Below are positions 1-6,331 of a stretch of DNA of 17,089 nucleotides, piece by piece. Each line of letters opens with the position of its first letter. The first letter of the stretch is position 1. The notes under the pieces were generated by a model that was given only the letters and a program-made list of their open reading frames with translations, searched no databases and was not told the DNA's origin. Location: contig CAAFPY010000022.1 in assembly GCA_900764955.1 (NCBI GenBank), forward strand, positions 1 through 17,089. The letters run 5' to 3'. Source of the DNA: an uncultured Collinsella sp. (GTDB lineage Bacteria > Actinomycetota > Coriobacteriia > Coriobacteriales > Coriobacteriaceae). The translations under genes were made by a program, and so were the position numbers.

Positions 1-360
1 CCGCGCCACAACGCCGCCGAGGTCATGGGCATCATCGGTGACATCAAGGGCAAGACCTGCATCATCAACGACGACATGATCGACACCGCTGGCACCCTGT
101 GCGCCAACGTCAAGGAGCTCAAGGCTATGGGCGCCGGCGACATCTACGTGTGCGCCACCCACGGCATCTTCTCCGGTCCGGCCATCGAGCGTCTGAACGA
201 CGCCCCCATCGTCGAGTGCGTCGTCACCGATGCCATTCCCGTCGAGGTCGGCGGCAAGATTAAGACCATCTCGGTCGCCGAGGAGTTCGCTCAGGCCATC
301 TCCGCCGTTTACCACGAGGAGCCCGTCTCCACGCTCGTCGGCGGCGACTTCGCACTGTAA
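1..360 (+). CDS. prs: Ribose-phosphate pyrophosphokinase, C-terminal part (5' truncated)
   Basis: The reading frame is already open at base 1, so only the last ~119 residues are present. They contain the PRPP-binding loop of the family (INDDMIDTAGT, window residues about 29-39) and the usual C-terminal region (CATHGIFSGPAIERL, TDAIPV). The enzyme makes PRPP from ribose-5-phosphate and ATP in the cytoplasm; PRPP is the substrate of PurF, encoded further along this window. The TAA stop at 358-360 is followed after ~33 bases by a strong terminator. In many bacteria prs is followed directly by pth; here pth lies about 1.9 kb away, behind an insertion. The identification is close to certain; the truncation is the window edge. 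Confidence 0.97.
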   Translation, partial: PRHNAAEVMGIIGDIKGKTCIINDDMIDTAGTLCANVKELKAMGAGDIYVCATHGIFSGPAIERLNDAPIVECVVTDAIPVEVGGKIKTISVAEEFAQAISAVYHEEPVSTLVGGDFAL

Positions 361-393
361 TCCAACGTGCATCGCATCATCTTTGATGCTTTT

Positions 394-425
394 AAAGGGT
401 CGGAAGCTCGCTTCCGACCCTTTTT
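394..425 (+). terminator. Rho-independent terminator of prs
   Basis: A perfect 13-bp stem (394-406 with 411-423) closes a CTCG tetraloop; the 3' arm runs into TTTTT at 421-425. It lies 33 bases after the prs stop and marks the left edge of the insertion between prs and pth. Confidence 0.9.
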
Positions 426-445
426 CTATCCCTCGCCAACCTTCC

Positions 446-650
446 CTGGACAATTAGTTCAGATACGTATTTTTTTAAAGCCCCAAAGGGCCGTTCGGAG
501 CCTTCTGAGCTCCCCGGCGGATGCCATGCCGCCCAATGCTCATCGTTTTCGAGTACAGCCGCCGCATATTTACCCTCAAATCGCCCTCGAAGCCCCTTAG
601 AAACGCCTCGAACGCCCGCCGTCTTATACGTATCTGAACTAACTGTCCAG
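446..650. repeat. Inverted-repeat (MITE-like) element, copy 1
   Basis: A 25-bp left arm at 446-470 (CTGGACAATTAGTTCAGATA and onward to TACGTAT) is matched by its reverse complement at 626-650, with one mismatch in 25. The arms enclose about 155 bp of GC-rich sequence without a convincing gene. The same arms recur around a second element of nearly identical length at 1973-2177, while the cores are largely different. The structure resembles a small non-autonomous element with terminal inverted repeats; a large stem-loop RNA is the alternative. No clean target-site duplication is visible: an 8-bp repeat CAACCTTC lies at 437-444 and 661-668, but it does not abut both arms. This element fills most of the gene-free stretch 361-812, whose remainder holds the prs terminator and the upstream region of the next gene. 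Confidence 0.7.
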
Positions 651-800
651 TAGCCATCGTCAACCTTCGCGGCAGAGCTCAATTTCCTGCAATCCCCTCA
701 ACCGATTCCACCGATTTCATAACACCCAGCCGTTCATGGCGCGCAGCGCCCCGCTGAGCGAAAAGAACGGTATGGCGGTCGCATTCTGCCGCCAACTTAG

Positions 801-806
801 TACGTT
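801..806 (+). promoter_or_regulatory. Putative -10 hexamer for a leaderless transcript
   Basis: TACGTT fits the actinobacterial TANNNT -10 pattern and sits exactly 12 to 7 bases before the A of the ATG at 813. Transcription would therefore start on or next to the start codon. No purine-rich ribosome site lies between 785 and 812. The -35 position (GTCGCA, 778-783) is a weak match to TTGACA. Confidence 0.4.
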
Positions 807-812
807 ATAGCT

Positions 813-1940
813 ATGACGACCGTGATTTCACATCTCTCCGCCCTCCGCGCAATTCGTCGCGCACGACGGGCGTACTCTGCCCTACCCTGGGACTCCATTG
901 ATAGTGAACAGCAAGCACAGGCCTTGGCTAGCTGCATTCCCAATAATGACGCGATAGACTTTGGCGCACTTTCGATACTCGACGCCTGGAATGAAGATGA
1001 TTCCGAACTGCTCGATCTTCTCGTTTCAGACGAAGACAACAGACGCCCCGACAAGCGACTTCTTCAGCATATTCTCTCCGCTCCGCTTCCTGAAGGTGCA
1101 ATTATGCACGTCGAGGCCGACATCTACGCAACGTCTCCTGCCATGACAGCCATGCTTTGTTCCAAAAATGAATCAGTCGCCAAAACCTTGATGCTTCTCA
1201 TGGAACTGCTCGGAACCTACTCCCTTCCTCCCGGGGCAACATACCCCATTGCCTATGACGACATCTGGCCCAAGGGCGATGGCTACGAAGCGATGGACGA
1301 CCTCGATTGCCGGGGCGACCAGTCGGCGGCCGAACAGCAGACCGAAACCCGCTACGAACAGGCGCACTACAAATGCGAGCCTGCCACAACCATAAATGAG
1401 CTCGAAGCAGTCGCACAGTTTGCCAAAAGTAGCTCCTACGCCTCGTTTCGCACGGCAGTCAATCTCGCCCGACCCGGATCTGCATCCCCAGCCGAATCCC
1501 TAATGTTTGCCGTTCTCGGAGCGCCCATGCGCTTTGGCGGATTCGGATGTTGCAGCCTGCCCATGGGAGGCCTGCTACTCAACCATCGAATCGACTTCGA
1601 CACTCTTGCGGTCAACATGTCCTCCGGCATCCCCTATGCCATCTGCGACTTATATTGCCCAGCTGCAGGAGTCGACACCGAATACAACGGAATTGGGCAT
1701 GAGCTTCAAAATGCTCGCATCCACGATGGCAATCGCAACAATGGCCTTAAAGCCATGGGTATCCACGTCCTGGTTATCAATCGCGACCAAATGAAAGACC
1801 TTGTTGCGCTCGAAGCCTTCGCCCAGACGATGCATCGACTTGCTGGGGTTCGGTTCCGCTATCGCATCAAGGGTTATCGCAAACGTCAGGCCGCTTGGCT
1901 CAACGCTCTGCGGGCCGGAATCGGCCTCGCGCCGGTCTAA
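813..1940 (+). CDS. Orphan protein with Vsr/DUF559-like PD-(D/E)XK nuclease-type C-terminus
   Basis: A 375-residue protein without signal peptide or membrane segment. Residues 1-220 are not recognised. Residues 225-250 (SPAESLMFAVLGAPMRFGGF) resemble the segment that precedes the nuclease-like domain in large coriobacterial paralogue families. Residues 275-325 have the layout of Vsr/DUF559 restriction-like folds: D279 in CDLYCP, D288 and E290 in VDTEYNG, H296, D305, R308, then GLKAMGIHVLVINRDQM. The likely activity is DNA cleavage or DNA binding; such domains occur in mismatch endonucleases and in AbiEi-like antitoxin or abortive-infection proteins, but the role here is unknown. ATG at 813 is the first start of the frame after the left element and lacks a ribosome site. 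The gene is less GC-rich than its neighbours, is flanked by two inverted-repeat elements, and sits between prs and pth, all of which suggests transfer. Confidence 0.8.
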   Translation: MTTVISHLSALRAIRRARRAYSALPWDSIDSEQQAQALASCIPNNDAIDFGALSILDAWNEDDSELLDLLVSDEDNRRPDKRLLQHILSAPLPEGAIMHVEADIYATSPAMTAMLCSKNESVAKTLMLLMELLGTYSLPPGATYPIAYDDIWPKGDGYEAMDDLDCRGDQSAAEQQTETRYEQAHYKCEPATTINELEAVAQFAKSSSYASFRTAVNLARPGSASPAESLMFAVLGAPMRFGGFGCCSLPMGGLLLNHRIDFDTLAVNMSSGIPYAICDLYCPAAGVDTEYNGIGHELQNARIHDGNRNNGLKAMGIHVLVINRDQMKDLVALEAFAQTMHRLAGVRFRYRIKGYRKRQAAWLNALRAGIGLAPV

Positions 1941-1972
1941 ACGGCGAATCACCCGTGCGCCGTCGAGCAGGG

Positions 1973-2177
1973 CTGGACAGTTAGTTCAAATACGTATAAA
2001 TGGACACATTGAATTAGACTGTTTTGCAGTTATCTCTATACCATTCGCCCTATTTGAAGGCAGGGTAGACTTCAAAACAGCGTCATATGGACCAACTAAA
2101 GCTCCAAAACAACGTATCGGCATCGAATTAAGCACTTCGAGTCCTCAGAACTTATACGTATCTGAACTAACTGTCCA
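1973..2177. repeat. Inverted-repeat (MITE-like) element, copy 2
   Basis: The left arm 1973-1997 (CTGGACAGTTAGTTCAAATA and onward) and the right arm 2154-2177 are reverse complements with one mismatch, and match the arms of the element at 446-650. The core of about 155 bp is AT-richer than copy 1 and aligns to it only weakly. A short similarity near the right arms (both end in CTT before the arm, with a TCGA-rich patch 13-25 bases inside) hints that the two may be diverged relatives in the same orientation. The element starts 33 bases after the stop of the nuclease-like gene and fills most of the gap 1941-2291; the rest of that gap is the pth promoter region. Confidence 0.7.
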
Positions 2178-2232
2178 CCTCGGATTTTGACGGCGGCCCA
2201 AACGCCCCCAAACAACCTCAATTGCCCTCCAT

Positions 2233-2261
2233 TTGACAGCGGCAACAGGGTCGCTCACCAT
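2233..2261 (+). promoter_or_regulatory. Putative pth promoter
   Basis: A perfect -35 TTGACA (2233-2238) is followed by a 17-bp spacer and CACCAT (2256-2261), which keeps the A at position 2 and the T at position 6 of the -10 box. Transcription would begin near 2268, about 25 bases before the chosen ATG. The promoter lies just right of the second inverted-repeat element, so pth could be expressed independently of the insertion. Confidence 0.45.
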
Positions 2262-2291
2262 AGCAGGCGACAAATCAACGAAAGGATGAAC

Positions 2292-2921
2292 ATGGCAGCT
2301 GCACAGCCGCTTAAGATTCGCATGGTTGCCGGGCTTGGCAACCCGGGCGAGGAATATGCCGAGACCCGCCACAACGCCGGCTTTAAGGCGATTGACGAGC
2401 TGGCCCGTCAGGCCGGCGTCACGTACTGGAAAAACCAGGCCGGCGCCGAGGTCGCGCTCATCAATATCAACGATGCCGAGGAAGAGGGCGGCAAGCGCCA
2501 GATTGTGTTGGTCAAGCCGCAGTCGTACATGAACACCTCGGGCGGCCCCATCTCCAAGCTCTGCCGCGAGTACAAAATCAAGGCCGAGGAGCTGCTCGTG
2601 ATTCACGACGAGCTCGACATCCCCGCCGGTGACGTGCGCGTCAAGGTGGGCGGTGGCCACGCCGGGCACAACGGCCTGCGCTCCATCATCGACAAGATGG
2701 GCAGCCGCGACTTTAGCCGTATCCGCACCGGCATCGGCAACCCTCCCGGCAAGATGGCCGTGGCAGACTATGTGCTCAAACAGCTGCGCGCCCGCGAGGC
2801 CGATGACTTCCAGGACACCTGCGCCCGCGCCGCCGACGCCGCGGGTCTCGCCATCGTGCACGGCGTGATCTATGCCCGCGACCACGTCAACGGCGCCGCC
2901 TCCGCCAACGGCAAGCACTAA
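2292..2921 (+). CDS. pth: Peptidyl-tRNA hydrolase
   Basis: A 209-residue cytoplasmic enzyme that cleaves peptidyl-tRNA released from stalled ribosomes, recycling the tRNA. Both family signatures are present: GLGNPGEEYAETRHNAGF (14-31) with the catalytic His at 27, and HDELDIPAGDVRVKVGGGHA (105-124) with Asp107. SYMNTSG (78-84) and HNGLRSI (126-132) also match. The frame is open further upstream to a TTG at 2187, but AAAGG at 2281-2285 lies 6 bases before the ATG at 2292, which gives the normal family N-terminus; the ATG at 2286 would leave no spacing. It is followed by a REP-like repeat pair and a terminator, so it appears monocistronic. Confidence 0.97.
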   Translation: MAAAQPLKIRMVAGLGNPGEEYAETRHNAGFKAIDELARQAGVTYWKNQAGAEVALININDAEEEGGKRQIVLVKPQSYMNTSGGPISKLCREYKIKAEELLVIHDELDIPAGDVRVKVGGGHAGHNGLRSIIDKMGSRDFSRIRTGIGNPPGKMAVADYVLKQLRAREADDFQDTCARAADAAGLAIVHGVIYARDHVNGAASANGKH

Positions 2922-2957
2922 AACCTACCGTTTAGGGACAGGTTTATTTTGGCAGGT
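2922..2957 (-). repeat. 37-bp REP-like palindromic repeat, copy 1
   Basis: An AACCTACC arm (2922-2929) and a GGCAGGTT arm (2950-2957) flank AGGGACAGGTTTATTTT. It is the reverse-orientation match of the copies at 3087-3122 and 14156-14196. The consensus arms are AACCTRCC/GGYAGGTT around AAAATAAACCTRTCCCTA. It begins directly after the pth stop codon. Confidence 0.65.
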
Positions 2958-3026
2958 TCTATCTACAGAAACGCCCCGGTGGCCGCATCGCAATAAACCC
3001 CGCGCCGCCATACACGCATAACACCC

Positions 3027-3076
3027 CAAAGGGGGCCGGCCTCATCACAACCCGAGGCCGGCCCCCTTTGCCGTTT
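3027..3076 (+). terminator. Strong stem-loop terminator downstream of pth
   Basis: A perfect 17-bp GC-rich stem (3027-3043 with 3054-3070) with a 10-base loop is followed by CCGTTTT. The stem starts with CAAAGG and ends with CCTTTG, so it could act from both sides. It lies between the two inverted 37-bp repeats, 106 bases after the pth stop. Confidence 0.8.
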
Positions 3077-3086
3077 TGCCTGATAA

Positions 3087-3122
3087 AACCGACCAAAATA
3101 AACCTATCCCTATTTGGTAGGT
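3087..3122 (+). repeat. 37-bp REP-like palindromic repeat, copy 2
   Basis: AACCGACC (3087-3094), then AAAATAAACCTATCCCTATTT, then GGTAGGTC (3115-3122). It is inverted relative to the copy at 2922-2957, so the two copies and the terminator between them form a nested palindromic region. The same unit recurs at 14156-14196. Confidence 0.65.
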
Positions 3123-3180
3123 CGGGATAAACCCTTTTCCCAACCGCCGAAGACACACGTAAACAGCATGTCCATGAGGG

Positions 3181-3186
3181 TATAAT
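3181..3186 (+). promoter_or_regulatory. -10 box of the nfnAB promoter
   Basis: A perfect TATAAT. No good TTGACA stands 16-18 bp upstream (around CGTAAA, 3158-3163), so the promoter may depend on the strong -10 or on an activator. Start of transcription would be near 3193, giving a leader of about 100 bases before nfnA. That leader has short self-complementary segments but no riboswitch that I recognise. Confidence 0.55.
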
Positions 3187-3291
3187 TTGCACCGTATGTC
3201 TGCACAACGCCTGTGCGCGTACGGTTTTACTCGGGCTACCGTCCATTTCCGTGGAGGCACGGTTCGGCGGCCCTAACAAGAGAGGGGTTCT

Positions 3292-4131
3292 ATGTATAAG
3301 ATCCTGGAGAAGACGCAGTTCTCGGAGAAGGTGTTCAAGTTCCGCATCGAGGCGCCCGCAATCGCCAAACATGCGCACGCTGGACAGTTCCTCATGGTTC
3401 GCGCCAACGAGACGGGCGAGCGCGTCCCGTTTACCCTGGCTGGCTGGAACGGTGACGAGGGCTGGGTCGAGTTCATCTTCATGGTGATCGGCAAGACCAC
3501 CGAGATGCTTTCCACCTATGAGGCCGGCGAGTCACTGCGCGACGTCGTGGGCCCGCTGGGCGTTCCCACCGAGATGGCCGAGGGCCCCTGCGCCGTCATT
3601 GGCGGCGGCGTCGGCCTGGCAATTGCCTTCCCGGTCGCCAAGCACCTGGTCGAGACCGGTCACGAGGTGCACGCCATCATGGGCGCTCGCACCAAGGACC
3701 TCCTGCTCATGGAGGACCAGTTCCGCGAGCTCCTCGACGAGGACCACATCCACATCACCACCGACGACGGCTCCTACGGCGAGCAGGGCGTTGTCACCGC
3801 TCCGCTGGAGCGCCTGCTGCAGGACAAGGCCGTGAGCCAGGTCTTCTGCGTCGGCCCCGTTCCGATGATGAAGTTCTCGACCCTCACCGCCCAGAAGTAC
3901 GACACCCCCATCACCGCGTCGCTCAACCCCATCATGGTTGACGGCACCGGTATGTGCGGCTGCTGCCGCGTCGAGGTGGGCGGCGTGACCAAGTTCGCCT
4001 GCGTCGACGGCCCCGACTTCGATGCCACCCTAGTCGACTGGGATGACCTTCGTGCCCGCCAGGCCGCCTATCGTTCCGAAGAGGGCGCGTCCCTCAAGGC
4101 CTATGAGGAAAAGAGCTGCGCATGCCACTAG
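3292..4131 (+). CDS. nfnA: NfnA-type ferredoxin-NADP+ reductase subunit (sulfide dehydrogenase beta-like)
   Basis: A 279-residue FAD- and [2Fe-2S]-containing subunit. With the next gene product it forms the NfnAB complex, which couples NADH and reduced ferredoxin oxidation to NADP+ reduction (or the reverse) by flavin electron bifurcation. Visible features are an N-terminal FAD-binding barrel (about 1-98, RVPFTLA at 44-50), an NAD-binding fold with GGGVGLA (104-110), and a C-terminal cluster site VDGTGMCGCC. The candidate ligands are D217, C222, C225 and C237, the unusual Asp/Cys3 set known from Thermotoga NfnA; C224 is an extra cysteine next to it. AGAGGGG 4-5 bases before the ATG sets the start. 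The end overlaps the next gene by 10 bases, implying translational coupling. Confidence 0.93.
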   Translation: MYKILEKTQFSEKVFKFRIEAPAIAKHAHAGQFLMVRANETGERVPFTLAGWNGDEGWVEFIFMVIGKTTEMLSTYEAGESLRDVVGPLGVPTEMAEGPCAVIGGGVGLAIAFPVAKHLVETGHEVHAIMGARTKDLLLMEDQFRELLDEDHIHITTDDGSYGEQGVVTAPLERLLQDKAVSQVFCVGPVPMMKFSTLTAQKYDTPITASLNPIMVDGTGMCGCCRVEVGGVTKFACVDGPDFDATLVDWDDLRARQAAYRSEEGASLKAYEEKSCACH

Positions 4132-5531
4132 TTAACGGTCGTTTCGTTGCCGATATGAAGTCGCCCCGCACCCCCGATAACGAGGAGCCGGCTGCCGAGC
4201 GCGCCTGCGACTTCCGCCCCGTCGACAAGGGCTTCACCGAGGAGATGGCGCTGGCCGAGGCCGAGCGCTGCCTCAACTGCAAGAAGCCGTTCTGTGTCGA
4301 GGGCTGCCCCGTCAACATCAACATTCCCCGCTTTATCGAGCAGATCCGCGAGAAGGACTTTGGCGGCGCCCTCGATACCATCCGCGAGGACTCCATGCTT
4401 CCCGCTATCTGCGGTCGCGTCTGCCCGCAGGAGAACCAGTGCGAGGGCAAGTGCATCCGTGGCAAGAAGTCCGAGCCCGTGGCCATCGGCCAGCTCGAGC
4501 GCTTCCTGGGTGACCGCCCCGAGCTCGCCTCCACGCCCAAGATGGCTCCCAAGAACGGCAAGAAGGTCGCCGTCGTCGGCTCCGGCCCGTCCGGCATCAC
4601 CTGCGCCGGCGAGCTCGCCCGCAACGGCTTTGACGTCACCGTCTTTGAGGCCTTCTTTACCGGCGGCGGCGTGCTGGTCTACGGCATCCCCGAGTTCCGT
4701 CTGCCCAAGGCGGTCGTCAAGCGCGAGATTGACGGCCTGGAGGACATGGGCGTCAAGTTTGAGTACAACTCCGTCGTGGGCAACATGGCCACGGCCGAGG
4801 AGCTGTTCGAGCAGGGCTTCGACGCCATCTACGTGGCGACCGGCGCTGGCCTGCCCAAGTTCCTCAACGTCCCCGGCGAGAACCTGCCCAACGTCTTCTT
4901 CGCTAACGAGTACCTCACCCGCGTGAACCTGATGAAGGCTAACGAGTTCCCCGAGTACGACACCCCCACCAAGCACGGCAAGAACGTCGTTGTCTTTGGT
5001 GGCGGCAACGTGGCTATGGACGCCGTCCGTACCGCCAAGCGCCTGGGCGCCGAGCACGCCATCATCGCCTACCGTCGTACCGAGGACGAGATGCCCTGCC
5101 GTCGCGCCGAGCTGCACCACGCCAAGGCCGAGGGCGTCGAGGTTCTGCCGCTCGTCTCCCCGCTCGAGTTTGTCGCTGGCGAGGACGGCTCCGTGTGCGC
5201 CGTCAAGGTCCAGAAGATGGAGCTCGGCGAGCCTGACGAGTCCGGCCGTCGTCGCCCGGTGCCCATCGAGGGCGCCATCGAGGAGATTCCCTGCGACGTC
5301 GCGATCTCGGCTATCGGCACCAACGCCAACCCCTTCGCTGCCAAGATCGGCGGCAAGATGGAGCTCAACAAGTGGGGCTACATCGTCGCCGACGAGGAGA
5401 CCGGCCAGACCACCGATCCCCGCATCTGGGCCGGCGGCGACATCGTCACCGGTGCCGCTACGGTCATTCTGGCGATGGGCGCCGGCAAGAAGGCCGCCGC
5501 TTCCATTACCAAGAGCCTGCTGGGCGAGTAA
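4122..5531 (+). CDS. nfnB: NfnB-type NADPH oxidoreductase subunit (glutamate synthase small-subunit-like, GltA)
   Basis: A 469-residue subunit. Eight cysteines near the N-terminus (C50, C53, C58, C62, C98, C101, C107, C111) fit two [4Fe-4S] clusters. An FAD Rossmann motif GSGPSG (153-158), an NADPH motif GGGNVA (293-298) and the closing flavin motif AGGDIVTGAATVI (437-449) follow. Automatic annotation often calls this family glutamate synthase (NADPH) GltA, but no glutamate synthase large subunit is nearby and the gene overlaps nfnA by 10 bases. The bifurcating transhydrogenase NfnAB is therefore the better reading: it balances NADH, NADPH and ferredoxin in anaerobes. The ATG at 4122 lies inside the nfnA coding end. 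A terminator follows 28 bases after the stop. Confidence 0.93.
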   Translation: MPLVNGRFVADMKSPRTPDNEEPAAERACDFRPVDKGFTEEMALAEAERCLNCKKPFCVEGCPVNINIPRFIEQIREKDFGGALDTIREDSMLPAICGRVCPQENQCEGKCIRGKKSEPVAIGQLERFLGDRPELASTPKMAPKNGKKVAVVGSGPSGITCAGELARNGFDVTVFEAFFTGGGVLVYGIPEFRLPKAVVKREIDGLEDMGVKFEYNSVVGNMATAEELFEQGFDAIYVATGAGLPKFLNVPGENLPNVFFANEYLTRVNLMKANEFPEYDTPTKHGKNVVVFGGGNVAMDAVRTAKRLGAEHAIIAYRRTEDEMPCRRAELHHAKAEGVEVLPLVSPLEFVAGEDGSVCAVKVQKMELGEPDESGRRRPVPIEGAIEEIPCDVAISAIGTNANPFAAKIGGKMELNKWGYIVADEETGQTTDPRIWAGGDIVTGAATVILAMGAGKKAAASITKSLLGE

Positions 5532-5559
5532 TCACCTACAGCGCTCGCCATCAAACGGC

Positions 5560-5597
5560 AAAGTCCCCGTCGAGCACACGCCCGGCGGGGACTTTTT
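5560..5597 (+). terminator. Rho-independent terminator of nfnAB
   Basis: A 10-bp stem AAAGTCCCCG (5560-5569) pairs with 5586-5595 around a 16-base loop, and the 3' arm runs on into a T-run to 5597. It separates the converging nfnAB and transporter/kinase operons. Confidence 0.85.
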
Positions 5598-5601
5598 CTA
5601 T

Positions 5602-5660
5602 GCCGACCGCCCCAACCACCACAAAGGGGACAGGCACCTTTGTGGTGGTTTTTGGTCGGC
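5602..5660. repeat. Long hairpin with GGGGACAGG at its loop
   Basis: Arms 5602-5608/5654-5660 (7 bp) and 5614-5627/5637-5650 (14 bp perfect) form a two-part stem; GGGGACAGG (5626-5634) spans the stem tip and loop. It lies between convergent genes and reaches the TAG stop of the minus-strand kinase-like gene. It may help end minus-strand transcription although it has no clear U-run. It belongs with the other GGGGACAG palindromes of this window. Confidence 0.65.
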
Positions 5661-6283
5661 TAGCCTTCGAGTTGAGCCACTTTGTAGCGGTAGGCAGCGG
5701 CTATGACGTCTTTGCAGCCTTCGCGGCCCAGCTTGGCGCGGTTGACGACGATGTCCTTACCGCTCGTCATCTTCCACTTGCCGGCGCTGTAGCGCTTGTA
5801 GAACGCCTCGCGCGCCTTCTGCTGCTGCTTGACCAGCTTGGCGCCCTTCTTTTTGTTGAGACCGCGCTTTTTGCGCACAATCTCGACGCGGTCCTCAAAG
5901 GGGGCGGTCACCAGCACGGCAATATGGTTGGGATTATTGCGCAGCAGATAATCGGACAGACGACCCTCGATAATGCAGCTCTCGGTCTCGCCCAGGTCCA
6001 AGATCACCTGGCTCATCTTTTGGAATAATTTGTCCGAGTACGAACGGGCATCGTAGCGGTCGGGCAGAAACGCCATGTTCTCCACGGCCAGACGCTCGTC
6101 ATAGGCGGCCATCTTATCGAGCGACTCGCCCGCACGCAGCGACGCGCGCACCAGCAGCTCGTTGTCGTACAGTGGAATCCCCAGCTCGTCGGCAAGCATG
6201 CGACCAATCTCGTGGCCCTCGGCGCCAAAGTCGCGCGCGATGGTAATGACCACAGGATTCTTCTTGTTCTCCAGATCGCTCAT
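5660..6283 (-). CDS. Cytidylate kinase-like family protein
   Basis: A 207-residue P-loop-type protein of the Cytidylate_kin2 family. The N-terminus VVITIARDFGAEGHEIG (11-27) is the family form of the nucleotide-binding loop, here GAEG where many relatives have GSGG. ADELGIPLYDNELL (31-44) and CIIEGRLSDYLLRNNPNHI (103-121) also match. The substrate is not known for most members; it is not the essential Cmk. ATG at 6283 is chosen because GAAAGGAA lies about 5 bases upstream; the frame extends to a GTG at 6328, but that lies inside the palindrome. It is the last gene after the amino-acid transporter genes, separated from the permease stop by a 31-base hairpin, so it may be a read-through member of that operon. 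Confidence 0.85.
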   Translation of the reverse strand: MSDLENKKNPVVITIARDFGAEGHEIGRMLADELGIPLYDNELLVRASLRAGESLDKMAAYDERLAVENMAFLPDRYDARSYSDKLFQKMSQVILDLGETESCIIEGRLSDYLLRNNPNHIAVLVTAPFEDRVEIVRKKRGLNKKKGAKLVKQQQKAREAFYKRYSAGKWKMTSGKDIVVNRAKLGREGCKDVIAAAYRYKVAQLEG

Positions 6284-6299
6284 CGCGATTCCTTTCTCT

Positions 6300-6330
6300 A
6301 TGTGACAAAGGGGCTGTCCCTTTGCCACAT
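6300..6330. repeat. Intergenic hairpin with GGGGCTGTCCC core
   Basis: ATGTGACAAAGGG (6300-6312) pairs with CCCTTTGCCACAT (6318-6330) with one mismatch and a 5-base loop. It fills almost the whole gap between the second permease stop (6332) and the ribosome site of the kinase-like gene. There is no U-run, so it looks more like an RNA-processing or stability hairpin, or a REP-like unit, than a terminator. Confidence 0.6.
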
Positions 6331-6331
6331 T

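Noticed and set aside
475..663. Small minus-strand frame inside inverted-repeat element copy 1
   Set aside because: Its start lies in flanking sequence, its arms translate only because of the repeat, and copy 2 carries no related protein in the same place.
437..668. 8-bp repeat CAACCTTC on both sides of element 1 as a target-site duplication
   Set aside because: It lies 1 base from the left arm but 10 bases from the right arm, and copy 2 has no matching duplication, so chance is likely.
2145..2918. Long minus-strand frame opposite pth (257 residues)
   Set aside because: It is the antisense shadow of a well-supported pth, with low-complexity Ala/Gly/Val/His-rich translation and no ribosome site.
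4128..5120. Minus-strand frame of 330 residues opposite nfnB
   Set aside because: Antisense to clear Fe-S and Rossmann motifs; its composition is what GC-rich codon bias gives on the opposite strand.
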